Under the pieces are notes generated by a model. That model was not told where the DNA came from, did no database searches, and saw only the letters and a program-made list of their open reading frames with translations. Below are positions 43,546 to 52,274 of a stretch of DNA of 64,000 nucleotides, one piece after another (within the stretch, counting starts at the first letter, position 1; every line of letters starts with the position of its first letter). Made by a program: the position numbers and the translations under genes. The DNA comes from Prorocentrum cordatum (taxonomy: Eukaryota > Sar > Dinophyceae > Prorocentrales > Prorocentraceae). The stretch covers positions 30,001 to 94,000 of the forward strand of contig CAUYUJ010009480.1 in the NCBI GenBank assembly GCA_963575745.1, in the 5' to 3' direction.

Positions 43546-44340
43546 TCAGGCGGAGGCCTGCACTCTGGGCCCCTCGCCCGCCGGCCACGGGATCTCGGCG
43601 ACCACGCCGTTCCGGTTGGGGCAGCAGAAGTAGAAGAGCGGGACGTACAGCGCGTCCACCCAGAGGAAGGCCATGCCCCAGGAGCGCACCTGCTCCGCGT
43701 GCGGGCAGTCTGCGGCGTGCGTGAGGGGGTTCGGGGCGACGAGGCTGAGGATCGCGACGGAGAGCGCGCACAGGAAGTACACCAGCACCACTGGGTCGTA
43801 CAGCATCATCTGCTTGAACGTCGCCCTGATGGTCTTCAGCGGGACGTTGATCATCTTGTACTTCTGGTCGTCTGCGGGTGAGAGCGTCGTGTAGGGATAT
43901 CCTTCCGTTCCGTTCAGGGCCAGGACTTTGTTCCAAAACCGCATGAACATGTAAGCGGCGAACAACAGAGCCACCAGAGCCATGAATGTCACTATGTTTG
44001 TGAAAGCCTCGAACCCGAGCAGGACGTTCTCGTCGCCGTCCGTGCACTCGGTGCCGGTGTACTCCCTCGCCCACGAGCAGACGTAGAGCGTGGCGAGGCT
44101 CATGGCCCCTTGCAAGGCGGCAAATGTGTTCAGAGGCTTCTTTGTGGCTGGCGGCTTGTGGCAACCGATGCGGCGCTTCCACACGGCGAACCCCTTGCAG
44201 AACTCCTTCGGCCAACTGAAGATGTATATCATGGCTGGGGCGGCAGTGCCTCTGGGAGCCCCTCCGCCTTGGGGTTGAACCAGCGTGGCTCCATAATACG
44301 CCTGCTCCAACGCATTGGCCCACGCTGCAGTTCTTGACAC
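43546..44340 (-). CDS. Predicted four-helix membrane protein of unknown function (5' end unresolved)
   Basis: The best candidate for a host gene here: one frame of 264 codons with mixed amino-acid use and no repeat bias. Likely membrane helices are at residues 71-92, 111-135, 177-202 and 220-241, for example FTNIVTFMALVALLFAAYMF. A loop with SWAREYTGTECTDGD lies between helices 1 and 2, and NPLTHAADCPHAEQV between helices 3 and 4. Their cysteines and a possible NGT glycosylation site (143-145, between helices 2 and 3) could be informative if the topology were known. The frame ends at TGA (43546-43548). The given start is a GTG; the same frame has TAG at about 44362-44364 and no ATG between. 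The N terminus therefore probably comes from an upstream exon, with an AG acceptor nearby (CTGCAG at 44328-44333), or is truncated. A different frame just upstream reads CQKAVDPYWTCVKNC, which may be an exon piece or chance. I do not recognise the family. It sits between family B MITEs and the inverted block at 44459. Confidence 0.65.
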   Translation of the reverse strand: MSRTAAWANALEQAYYGATLVQPQGGGAPRGTAAPAMIYIFSWPKEFCKGFAVWKRRIGCHKPPATKKPLNTFAALQGAMSLATLYVCSWAREYTGTECTDGDENVLLGFEAFTNIVTFMALVALLFAAYMFMRFWNKVLALNGTEGYPYTTLSPADDQKYKMINVPLKTIRATFKQMMLYDPVVLVYFLCALSVAILSLVAPNPLTHAADCPHAEQVRSWGMAFLWVDALYVPLFYFCCPNRNGVVAEIPWPAGEGPRVQASA

Positions 44341-44458
44341 ACGTCCAGTATGGATCTACGGCCTTCTGACACTGCACGCCCCTTGCTCTCAGAGATCTGG
44401 GGGCACGTGTGTCCTCGCCCCTTGAGCTTCCAAGGGTGCCCCAGAGCGTCTGCAGACC

Positions 44459-44939
44459 CAGAGATCCGACGCCGTGATTTTTTCAACACGCGGTCCCCCG
44501 AAGTCTCGACCCATTCCCCAGGACCGGCGTTTCGTCCTGAGTCGTTTTTTGACGGTCCCGGGGCCCGGCGAGGGCCCGCAGAAGCCGAAACATCGAAAAG
44601 AAAACCGTCGTCTTGATTTTGTTCAATGCGTTGGAGGTCTGGGACCTTCGCCTCCTCCCGGCAAGAGGGGGTCGCTGTGGACTCGGGCAGGGGGCCCCGT
44701 GGTCTCCGGGGCGCTCCTCAGTTCTCTCTAGATCCATAGCTGGGGAGCCGCCTCGCGGCCGGGGCTCGCCGTGGCCAGGGGTAAGTCGGGCCTGTCCCTC
44801 TACAGGGGGAGTATTCAAAAACAGTAGATAACAATAGTCTGGGGACTATTTTTCGAATATGTTTGTTCACCTTTTGAAGTTTTTTTTTTGAGAAATTTTC
44901 GTCCAAAATCCCCCTGTAGGGGGACAGGCCCGACCTAAG
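44459..44939 (+). repeat. 480-bp inverted duplication, arm 1
   Basis: Begins CAGAGATCCGACGCCGTGA and runs through GGTCCCCCGAAGTCTCGACC, TTTTTTGACGGTCCC, TTGATTTTGTTCAATGCGTT and CTCCGGGGCGCTCCTCAGTT, ending in a family B element. The reverse complement of the whole segment is at 46207-46691, with paired positions summing to about 91150. Identity is above 90% by eye outside the B element. Confidence 0.9.
44781..44938 (+). mobile_element. MITE family B copy within arm 1
   Basis: GTAAGTCGGGCCTGTCCCTC with TACAGGGGGAGT at left; AAATCCCCCTGTAGGGGGAC with AGGCCCGACCTAAG at right. Its counterpart in arm 2 is at 46207-46368. Confidence 0.88.
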
Positions 44940-44949
44940 ACCAGGCCAG

Positions 44950-45038
44950 GGGCGACAGGGCCTGTCCCTCCACATGGGGAGCATGCAAAAATAATAGAAA
45001 AAAAGCTGGGGACTATTTTTTGTACAGTCGGACCTAGG
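44950..45038 (+). mobile_element. MITE family B, partial copy
   Basis: GACAGGGCCTGTCCCTCCAC with ATGGGGAGCATGCAAAAATA, then CTGGGGACTATTTTTTGTAC and AGTCGGACCTAGG. It is shortened internally. Confidence 0.65.
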
Positions 45039-45039
45039 C

Positions 45040-45570
45040 CAGAAGACCACCCCTCAAGAACATGGGACCCTCCGCCGGCTGTAGTGTTTTTCGACTTGCT
45101 TGTGCTCCACACGGTGGAGGTCCGGGGAGCCCGCGGGGGCCCTCGGCAGACCGCGTGGCTCTGCGCGGGGCGCCTGCCGGCGGGCCGGAGGTCTCTCTCT
45201 CTCTCGGGAGCGGCCCCCGCGCCCTGCCCCCCGCCCCCGCCCTGCCGCTCCCTCCCAGACGCCCGGCCGCTCCAGTGTTTTCTCGAGCAGGGACCGACCG
45301 TCCTCCGTCCCTCACCCTCATCGTTTTTCTCGTTCTCTCTCTCTCGTCCATGATCCGTGCCCTCCTCGTGTCTTCTCGTCCCTCGTGCTCTGGGGCTCGC
45401 TCCATGTTGGAGCTCCTGGGGGCCCTCTGGGCCTCGCGAGGAGTGCTCTGGGCGCCGTGCGGGCCTCCTTGGAAGTCCCCGGGGGGCACCTTGCGCCAGG
45501 GGCAGGTCTCGAGCAGGGACCGACCGTCCCGGCATTCCTAGTCATACCACGAGATGTTCTTCGAACCCCA
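45040..45570. other. Spacer of the inverted duplication, no supported gene
   Basis: TCGAGCAGGGACCGACCGTC occurs twice (45284 and 45510) as a direct repeat 226 bp apart. GC-rich frames are open but without a domain. Confidence 0.55.
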
Positions 45571-45574
45571 AACA

Positions 45575-45692
45575 TGTTCTAAGAACACAAGCAGCGTTCT
45601 TAGAACATTAGGCCCGATGTGTTAAAACCAGACAGTCCCAGCCAGAAATGTTCTAAGAACATTTCGTGGGAACCACAAAAGGTTCTTAGAAC
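45575..45692. repeat. Cluster of four TGTTCTAAGAACA-type palindromes
   Basis: TGTTCTAAGAACA at 45575-45587, GTTCTTAGAAC at 45596, the perfect 19-bp palindrome AAATGTTCTAAGAACATTT at 45646-45664, and GGTTCTTAGAAC at 45681-45692. A related ATGTTCTTCGAAC precedes them at 45554. Confidence 0.8.
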
Positions 45693-45819
45693 ATTGTTTG
45701 GTGGGGCTATAAGCGAGCCGGGACGCTTCGCCACTGCTTGAGCTTTGTCGATGCGTGGGCCCCGGAGGTCCAGACCACGTCCCTGGGGTCGGCTGTTTGT
45801 CCTGAGTGCGGGCAAGATT

Positions 45820-45945
45820 TATATCCATATCCAGCGCGCCTTGAACTTTGTTGGAAATGGCGCCACGAGGCCGAGGTGCACTGGATATGGATAAAAGATC
45901 GAGCCCCTAGGGGGCAAACTTATCCATATCCAGTGCGCCTCGGGT
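45820..45945. repeat. Three copies of a TATCCATATCCAG(C/T)GCGCC box, one inverted
   Basis: TATATCCATATCCAGCGCGC (45819), its inverted form GTGCACTGGATATGGATA (about 45877) and TTATCCATATCCAGTGCGCC (45918). The first two could form a hairpin of about 75 bp. Confidence 0.75.
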
Positions 45946-46206
45946 TTCTGGGGAAGGGAGCCCGAAACTTTCTACTGCAGTGGATGTGGACAGCAGTACT
46001 GCCCGCACTGAGTCGCTTGTTGGCGCTCCCGAGGCCCGGCGAGGGCCCCGGAGGCCGCAACCTGCCCAAGACCCTTTGCTCGGAGCGTCGCATCTCTGGG
46101 AGCTCTCTGTGCTCCCCGCGGGCCTCGCAGATCCACCATGCCGCCCCCGTGCTGCTCGCCGGAGCGCCGGCTTCGGGCGCGCGGAGGAGCCGAGCTGTCC
46201 CTGGCC

Positions 46207-46368
46207 TTAGGTCGGGCCTGTCCCCCTACAGGGAGATTTTGGACGAAAAATTAAAAAGTATTCGAACAATCATCAAAAGATGAACAAACATACTCAAAAA
46301 ATAGTCCCCAGACTATTTTTATCTACTGTTTTTGAACACTCCCCCTGTAGAGGGACAGGCCCGACTTA
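46207..46368 (-). mobile_element. MITE family B copy within arm 2
   Basis: TTAGGTCGGGCCTGTCCCCC with TACAGGGAGATTTTGGACGA at one end; CACTCCCCCTGTAGAGGGAC with AGGCCCGACTTA at the other. The conserved AGTCCCCAGACT core is present. Confidence 0.88.
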
Positions 46369-46691
46369 CCCCTGGCCACGGCGAGCCCTGGCCGCGAGGC
46401 GGCTCCCCAGCTATGGATCTAGAGAGAACTGAGGAGCGCCCCAGAGACCACGGGGCCCCCTGCCCGAATCCACAGCGACCCCCTCTTGCCGGGAGGAGGC
46501 GAAGGTCCCAGACCTCCAACGCATTGAACAAAATCAAGACGACGGTTTTCTTTTCGATGTTTCGGCCTCTGCGGGCCCTCGCCGGGCCCCGGGACCGTCA
46601 AAAAACGACTCAGGACGAAAAACGGGTCCTGGGGAATGGGTCGAGACTTCGGGGGACCGCGTATTAGAAAAATCACGGCGTCGGATCTCTG
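46207..46691 (-). repeat. 480-bp inverted duplication, arm 2
   Basis: Reverse complement of 44459-44939. The outer end is ACGGCGTCGGATCTCTG at 46691. The two arms bracket 1267 bp, so the whole 44459-46691 has a foldback layout. The outer end directly abuts a truncated family F element. Confidence 0.9.
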
Positions 46692-46826
46692 ACCTCTACC
46701 CTCCCCTCGTTCTCCTCATCTTGGGCCTCCTTGGCGGCCCTCGTCGCCACCGCTGGATTCGCCTCGGAATCCTGGTCAGGGCGCACCCCGGGAGAGGTCC
46801 GGGGAGCAGCGGCGTCGGTACCTTTT
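46692..46826 (-). mobile_element. MITE family F copy, one end truncated
   Basis: Reverse orientation: CGTCGCCACCGCTGGATTCG, then GCACCCCGGGAGAGGTCCGG and GCGTCGGTACCTTTT at the intact end. At the other end only CCTCTACCC of the terminal repeat GGTACCCATACCTCTACCC remains. The missing part stops exactly where the inverted block ends. Confidence 0.75.
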
Positions 46827-46829
46827 AGT

Positions 46830-48060
46830 TTCCCCAATTGCGGCGTCTTGGCTGCGGCGCGTGGTCAATTCATGCCTACCGGGCGGGTGGCAGTACGTAG
46901 GGGGTGGCCCATGAGGGGGGGGGTGAAGAGACGGGCCCTATTAGCTAAAAGGGGCAGTCTGGGGCCCCTTTGGGGCCCCAGCTGGCTCTCACAGGGACAC
47001 CCCAAAGGGCCCCTTTACGGCTCGAAGGCTCACCCCCCACTTGGGCCGCCATCCATTACTACCCGCCCGAGCCCGGACGGAGGGCTCCCGGTTTCTGAAA
47101 CCGCGTGAGCCGATCAGTACTGAGCGATCTCCCTTCTTGGGGGGCCCCGAGAGCTCTCGACCTCGCTCTTCGTAATGATGGTTTCGGCGCTCTTGACGAC
47201 TCCCTGCAAGCACGAGAATTTGGACATGCCCCCAGAAAGAGTTCCACCTGAGACGACCGCAAACCTGGCGTACGTCGCGTGTCCCTCCTCTAGCTCATGC
47301 GAAGCTGAGATGCCAGGTCTGCTAGCGCGTACCGGCACGATCCCAGGCCATGGATCGGGCACACGCTGACACGGATTAGGGATCCGTTTCTGGCGCGTGG
47401 GCGCCAGATCCACGCATCGGAAAAGAACACCCACCCAAGCATGAGGCCAATGCTGCCTCATTTGTCGACGGAGCCTGCCAACCTACTACGGAAGCATGGC
47501 CTGTCGCCAATCCACGCGCTTTACGGTTGGAAATCGAGTCAAGAAAACTAGCATTTCAGAAGCCTGGGCCAGCTATCCGGAAGGCGCCCGACCACAAAAA
47601 ACCTTCCACAATAAACCCAACCCTGAGACCCCAGAACGTCCAGTGACTTTTTAGCGGGAGCATCGCGCCTTCCACAGCAAAACCATCGAAACCGAGAAAC
47701 CCAGGGCACCCTGGAGGCAAGCAGGGTGTTTCTTGGCATGGGCCTCCACTGTAAGACAAGCATGGGCCAAATGCTCGCGCGCGCAAGAAACTGGGCCGGC
47801 TCTCTGGCGAGTCGGCGAGGAAACGCTGGCCCAGCTTTTCGGAAGCAGCTTTCTCAACCAGATGCTCGGCTGCAGCCCATGACTGCAGACCATCTCCTGT
47901 CGTGGGCGCTTCTCGCCCAGCCGCGCCCCACGGGAGGAGGCAGATCTCCACACTGTCTTGCACCCCAGCGTTTCTCCTCGCGACCTCGGCGGCCAGAGGC
48001 TGTTTTTGGGCCGGCCCGGGACGAAGGAAGGGCCCCGAGGAAGACGCCGAGCTCCAGGGG
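46830..48060. other. Intergenic stretch, no supported gene
   Basis: 46930-47060 shares block order with 19860-19990. 47100-48060 appears unique. Frames up to about 200 codons exist (for example minus strand 47556-48179), but no family is recognised and codon use is not distinctive. Confidence 0.45.
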
Positions 48061-48070
48061 GCTCCAGCGA

Positions 48071-48213
48071 CAGGGCTCGAGCTAGACAGTGCTTTTGATT
48101 TCCACTTGTTTTCGTTTTCCCTCGTCCTGTCTTCGTCTTGCCTTGGCTGCGAAGCGCAATCAAAACGAAAACGGTCCACGAAATCGCCAAAACTCCGTTT
48201 AGCTCGAGCCCTG
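48071..48213 (+). mobile_element. hAT-like MITE, family G, copy 2
   Basis: 143 bp with ends CAGGGCTCGAGCTA and TTAGCTCGAGCCCTG. Flanks TCCAGCGA (48063-48070) and CCCAGCGA (48214-48221) are an 8-bp duplication with one mismatch. The interior GCTGCGAAGCGCAATCAAAA with CGAAAACGGTCCACGAAATC matches the other copies. Confidence 0.9.
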
Positions 48214-48247
48214 CCCAGCGATAGGAAAAATCAGGTGGGTGGGAAAC

Positions 48248-49085
48248 GGGAGGAGGAGGAGGAGGAGGAGGAGGAGGAGGAGGAGGAGGAGGAGGAGGAG
48301 GAGGAGGAAACACCCCCCCTTCGCCGTCGTCCTCTCCCCTCCTCGCCGTCGCCCTCCTCCTCCCCCCCGCAGGTCCTTGCGCTTCCGCGACCGCGAGCGT
48401 CTGTCCTCGGGATGGGGCGCGCGACCCCGATGCCGACGCAGGGGCGGGCAGCTCTGCATCAATGGGCTCACCCGGGCTGCACAGCGTCGCGCCGCATGCA
48501 GCGCGCTCCTCCTCCTCCTCCTCCTCCTCCTCCTCCTCCTCCTCCTCCTCCTCCTCCTCCTCCTCCTCCTCCTCCTCCTCCTCCTCCTCCTCCCCCTCCC
48601 CCGCTGATCGCCCCCAGTTGACGAGCACCCGAAGGCGAAGAGTAGCAGCGCACAGCTGGGAGATGGGCCCAGGGGCTTGGCCCCAGGCCGCCCACGGGGG
48701 CGCGGAGCGGGTCGTGCTCCGCGTTTTTTCCCCGCGGTTCTGGGTCGCAGGGCTGCTCTTCTCCGGGGCGGCGCCCCGCGAGGGCTGGAGAAGAAGGACG
48801 CGGGAGAGGGGGAGGGGGAGGTGGAGGGGGAGGGGGAGGAGGGGGAGGAGGAGGAGGAGGAGGAGGGGGAGGAGGGAGGAGGAGGAGGAGGAGGAGGAGG
48901 AGGAGGAGGGCGAGGAGGAGGAGGAGGAGGAGGAGGAGGAGAGGGAGGAGGAGGAGGAGGAGGAGGAGGAGGAGGAGGAGGAGGAGGAGGAGGAGGAGGA
49001 GGAGGAGGAGGAGCAGGGGGGGAGGGGGAGGAGGAGGAGGAGGAGGAGGAGGAGGAGGAGGAGGAGGAGGAGGAGGAGGAGGAGG
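48248..49085. repeat. GGA and CCT microsatellite tracts
   Basis: GGA run 48248-48309, CTC run 48507-48600, GGA run 48803-49085 (with GGGGGA and GCGAGG interruptions). The long poly-Glu, poly-Arg, poly-Gly and poly-Ser frames on both strands come from these. The GGA and CTC runs are mutually complementary and could pair. Confidence 0.95.
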
Positions 49086-49299
49086 CGTCCGCCCGAAACT
49101 TCCTGGCCTCCCTCCTCGTGCCCGGCCCGCGGACCCCGCGGTGCTTGCTTCCCCAGCCGATCCAGGAGCTCAGCGCCGTGGCCCTCGCACCGAGTGAGCA
49201 CACGAGGGGCGCCCCGTCTCCGAGGCAGTGGTCCGGATTTCCCGTCCCCGCCCGCCTCCTCGGGCAAGCCGCAGACGCGCCAGGCGTGAGACGTCAGCC

Positions 49300-49375
49300 C
49301 ACCTCCTCCTCCTCCTCCTTCTCCTCCTCCAGCTCCTCCTCCTTACACTCCTCCTCCTCCTCCTCCTCCTGCGTT
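49300..49375. repeat. CCT microsatellite
   Basis: CTC triplets with CTT and AGC interruptions. Confidence 0.9.
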
Positions 49376-49504
49376 TGTTTTCTCCCAGATTGTTTACGCT
49401 TCTAGACTTGCGCGTCGCGCGTGTCATTATTGTGCAGAGGTTATGCTAAGAACTACGATTCTCTGTAACTTTCCAGTGGTAACGGGTGGTACCGAAATGA
49501 ATCC

Positions 49505-49790
49505 TCCTCGCACTGCTCCTCCTGCTCCTCCTCCTCCTCCTCCTCCTCCTCATCATCGTCATCATCATTAACAGCATCTTCAACAACAACATCGTCACCA
49601 CCATCATAATCATCACCATCATATTCACCACCACCACCATCATCAGCATTAAGACCATCATCGTCATCGTCATCATCATCAACAACAGCAACATCATCAT
49701 CATCATTAACATCGTCATCGCCATCATTATCATCACCACCATCGTCATCAACATCAACAGCACCATCATGATCATCATCATCCGTCCGGT
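49505..49790. repeat. CTC run followed by ATC/CAT/AAC trinucleotide tract
   Basis: CTC to about 49550, then 240 bp made almost only of CAT, ATC, CAC and AAC triplets. The minus-strand Met-rich frame is a translation of it. Confidence 0.9.
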
Positions 49791-50810
49791 TGGTGAGAAG
49801 GAAGGAGTGGGGGCGATCCTCCTCCTCCTCCGCCTCCTCCTCCCGACTTGTTTCCCCCTGGCTGTCGCCACATCGACCGTATCATCTGATCCAAGCGTGG
49901 TTCCTTCCTGTCGAGGTCCCCCTTCTCCTCCATCTCCCATCTCCCCCCTCGTCCTTCTCCTCCCCCTCCCCATCGTCGAGCTCATCCTCAGAGCCTCATC
50001 CCTCATCACCCACACTCTCGTTCGCCCAATGATTGCTGTGACCCAAACGGGCCCTAACAGAAACAGGACCTGGACCCCAAATCTTTCCGCTGGGACCCAT
50101 TCTTCGTCCTGGGTCGTGTTTTCACGGTCCTGGGGCCTGGGGGGGATGTGCGGGAACCCTGAAAACGGCGAGAGGAGGAGGAGGAGGAGGAGGAGGAGGA
50201 AGAGGAGGAGGAGGAGGAGGAGGACGAAGAAGAGGACCCGTTCCCCTCAGGACCCGCTAGACTCTGCCACCTCCTGCTTCCGAACCCTGTGGGGCATCGA
50301 AGAGGGGAGGTCGCAAATCATTGCCCGAGGCACGTGCGCGTCCCAACTGGGGCCAAGGGACGTGTTGCAACAGGAAGAAAGGGCCATGAAATCCATTGAG
50401 ACACAGGCCTCGGACAAACAATAGCGAACACGCATGCATTCATCGGTCAGCGCCTCCCCCTCCCCCCAATGTTCCAAGTTGGCGGTGGGTCCGATGAGTT
50501 GCACTTCGACCGCAGTCTCCCCCGCTCGCGTGCCAACTTTGAGGTTGGGGGAGAGGGGGAAAGCCCACTATTTGATTCCCTCTACCGGACCATGGCCCTG
50601 GCCTCGGGACAGTCCGGGCAACCCCAAAGAGCCGCCGACGAGGAGGAGCTGCCGGAAAACATCCCGAAGCGAAAATGCCTCCTCCGAGAGCCAACGAAAC
50701 CTTCCGCTAAGAACTAGCGGGCACAGCCCCCCGCGTGTGATGTCCCACCCACCACTAGTCATCGTCTCCCTCTTTCGGCTACACGTGACCGGAGGACGCG
50801 GGGTTGGGGA
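49791..50810. other. Intergenic stretch, no supported gene
   Basis: AGG tract at 50168-50225. 50090-50140 has a TCCTGGGTCGTGTTTTCACG fragment related to the 44459 block. The remainder is unassigned. Confidence 0.5.
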
Positions 50811-50813
50811 GAC

Positions 50814-50974
50814 CGAAAAGGTACTGATAGCGCTACTCCCTGGACCTCTCCCGGGGTGCGCTCTAACGTTCTGACTAGGATTTCGAGGCGAACCCAGCGG
50901 TGGCGACGAGGGCCTCCCAGGAGGTCGAACAAGAGGAAAACGGGCGAAGGGGTAGAGGTATGGGTACCTTTTCC
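50814..50974 (+). mobile_element. MITE family F copy, complete
   Basis: Ends AAAAGGTACTGATAGCGC and AGAGGTATGGGTACCTTTT are inverted repeats. Interior GGACCTCTCCCGGGGTGCGC, GAGGCGAACCCAGCGGTGGC and GGAAAACGGGCGAAGGGG is shared with the other copies. Confidence 0.88.
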
Positions 50975-50985
50975 TCCTCTGAGGG

Positions 50986-51113
50986 ATGGCCAAACCTGGG
51001 CGCGCAAGCCGCTGCAGCCGCTTCGCGCTCGGCGATCGGGGGGCCCCGGTGGGCCCGCACCGAAGGGTCACTCCGGCGAGAGGCCACTCCTACGTCTGGT
51101 CGACTCTATTGGC
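50986..51113 (+). repeat. Dispersed repeat family E, copy 2
   Basis: GGCCAAACCTGGGCGCGCAA, CAGCCGCTTCGCGC, GAAGGGTCACTC and CGTCTGGTCGACTCT in the order seen at 28975-29105. Confidence 0.8.
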
Positions 51114-51298
51114 CGCCGCCGAGCCCAAGAGCCCCCCCTCGCGGGAGGCCCGTCCCTCTTGCCCTTGCCCTTCTCGCGCTTGGGCCTCTTGGCCGAGGGT
51201 TGGCGGCCCTTTCTGCGGGCGGCCTGCGGAGCGCGGGCGGCGCGCGGCCGCGAGCGAAGGCCACGAGGGGCACGTCGCAGAGGCGCCCAAGAGGGATC

Positions 51299-51437
51299 GG
51301 GGCGCGAGCCAGACTGTGTGTGTCTCCGTTCTCGTCGTGTGCTCGCTTTCCCTGGTGCTGCCTTCGGTCCGCCTCTGCTGCGAAGCGGAATCGAAACGAA
51401 AACGGTCCACGGAATCGCCAGAACACCGATTAGATGG
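51299..51437 (+). mobile_element. hAT-like MITE, family G, degenerate copy 3
   Basis: The interior (GCTGCGAAGCGGAATCGAAA, CGAAAACGGTCCACGGAATC, GCCAGAACACCGATTAG) aligns with copies at 17299 and 48071. The left end is altered to CGGGGCGCGAGCC and the right end lost its CTCGAGCCCTG. Confidence 0.7.
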
Positions 51438-51462
51438 CGGCGGCCTGGGATGGGCAGACGGA

Positions 51463-51595
51463 CAGCAGACTGCATAAACATAAACTGTCGGAGGTCCGCG
51501 CGGATTTCTCGTGTCTGCGCTGACTCCCCCACCTAGCGGCGAGGCACCCCTGGGAATCCTCGCGGACCTCCGCTCGTTTATAGGTTTACGCCGAT
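51463..51595 (+). mobile_element. MITE family A copy, shortened
   Basis: GCATAAACATAAACTGTCGG with AGGTCCGCGCGGATTTCTCG, then ATCCTCGCGGACCTCCG and GTTTATAGGTTTACGC. The inner GC hairpin is largely deleted. Confidence 0.8.
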
Positions 51596-51727
51596 GTGTC
51601 CCTTGCCACTCCAGTCGAAAATCTTCGTGCTGTGAGTGCCCTCCTCCTTATTCCGCCCTCCGCGGCCGCGCCCCGCCTCGTTCCCCCCATTCCTGCCGCC
51701 AGACCACTAACTCCTGCCATATCGGGA

Positions 51728-51912
51728 GCGGCCAAGAGGAGGGTGTCCAAGAGGGGGGGGGCCAGGGTGACAGGCGACACGTGCGCGGCCCAGCGGGGGG
51801 GCCAGGGACGTAATGAAATGAGAAGAGGCGCCATGAAATCCGGGGAAATATCATGGCCCACGCCATGGTATCCACCCCCCCTGGTCATCACCCCCCTCTT
51901 TGCCGCCCCCGA
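51728..51912 (+). repeat. Dispersed repeat family D, copy 3
   Basis: GCGGCCAAGAGGAGGGTGTC, GCGCGGCCCAGCGGGGGGGC, GAGAAGAGGCGCCATGAAAT, CATGGCCCACGCCATGG and CACCCCCCTCTTTGCCGCCC, matching 42895-43095. Confidence 0.85.
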
Positions 51913-52058
51913 CCATAGCCAGGCTCACTGGAACTCGCGTGCCGATCGCCTCTGCCGCGCTGCGGCGGAACAGAATTCCCTGGGGGAGAGCCGAGGGTGA
52001 TCGCATGCCGCACAACGCGTTCGCGCGTGCGCGAGGCGCTGCGCTCGGGAGAAACCAA

Positions 52059-52205
52059 CAAGGTGCCGATGCCGCGACTCCCCGGACCTCTCCCGGGGCG
52101 CGTTCTGACCAGGATCTCGGGGCGAATCCGGCGGTGGCGACGAGGGCCCCCGCGGAACCCGAAGAAAAGGGGGAAACGGGCGAAGGGCAGCGGGAGCGGT
52201 GCAGC
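52059..52205 (+). mobile_element. MITE family F copy, diverged
   Basis: GGTGCCGATGCCGCGACTCC with GGACCTCTCCCGGGGCGCG, then GGCGAATCCGGCGGTGGCGA and GGGCAGCGGGAGCGGTGC. Terminal repeats are still inverted but several bases differ. Confidence 0.75.
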
Positions 52206-52274
52206 TTCCTCCTCAGAGCTCAGCGCGTGCGCGCACAAACGAGGGGCCACTTTTCCACCACCGTTTTGCCAATC

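Noticed and set aside
44456-46694. ACC/ACC as a 3-bp target duplication of the foldback block
   Set aside because: The single copy at 30681 also has ACC before CAGAGATCC, so ACC is probably part of the repeat.
47651-49267. A 538-codon minus-strand frame
   Set aside because: Two thirds of it is translated GGA and CTC microsatellite. The rest lacks any recognisable motif and includes a MITE (48071-48213).
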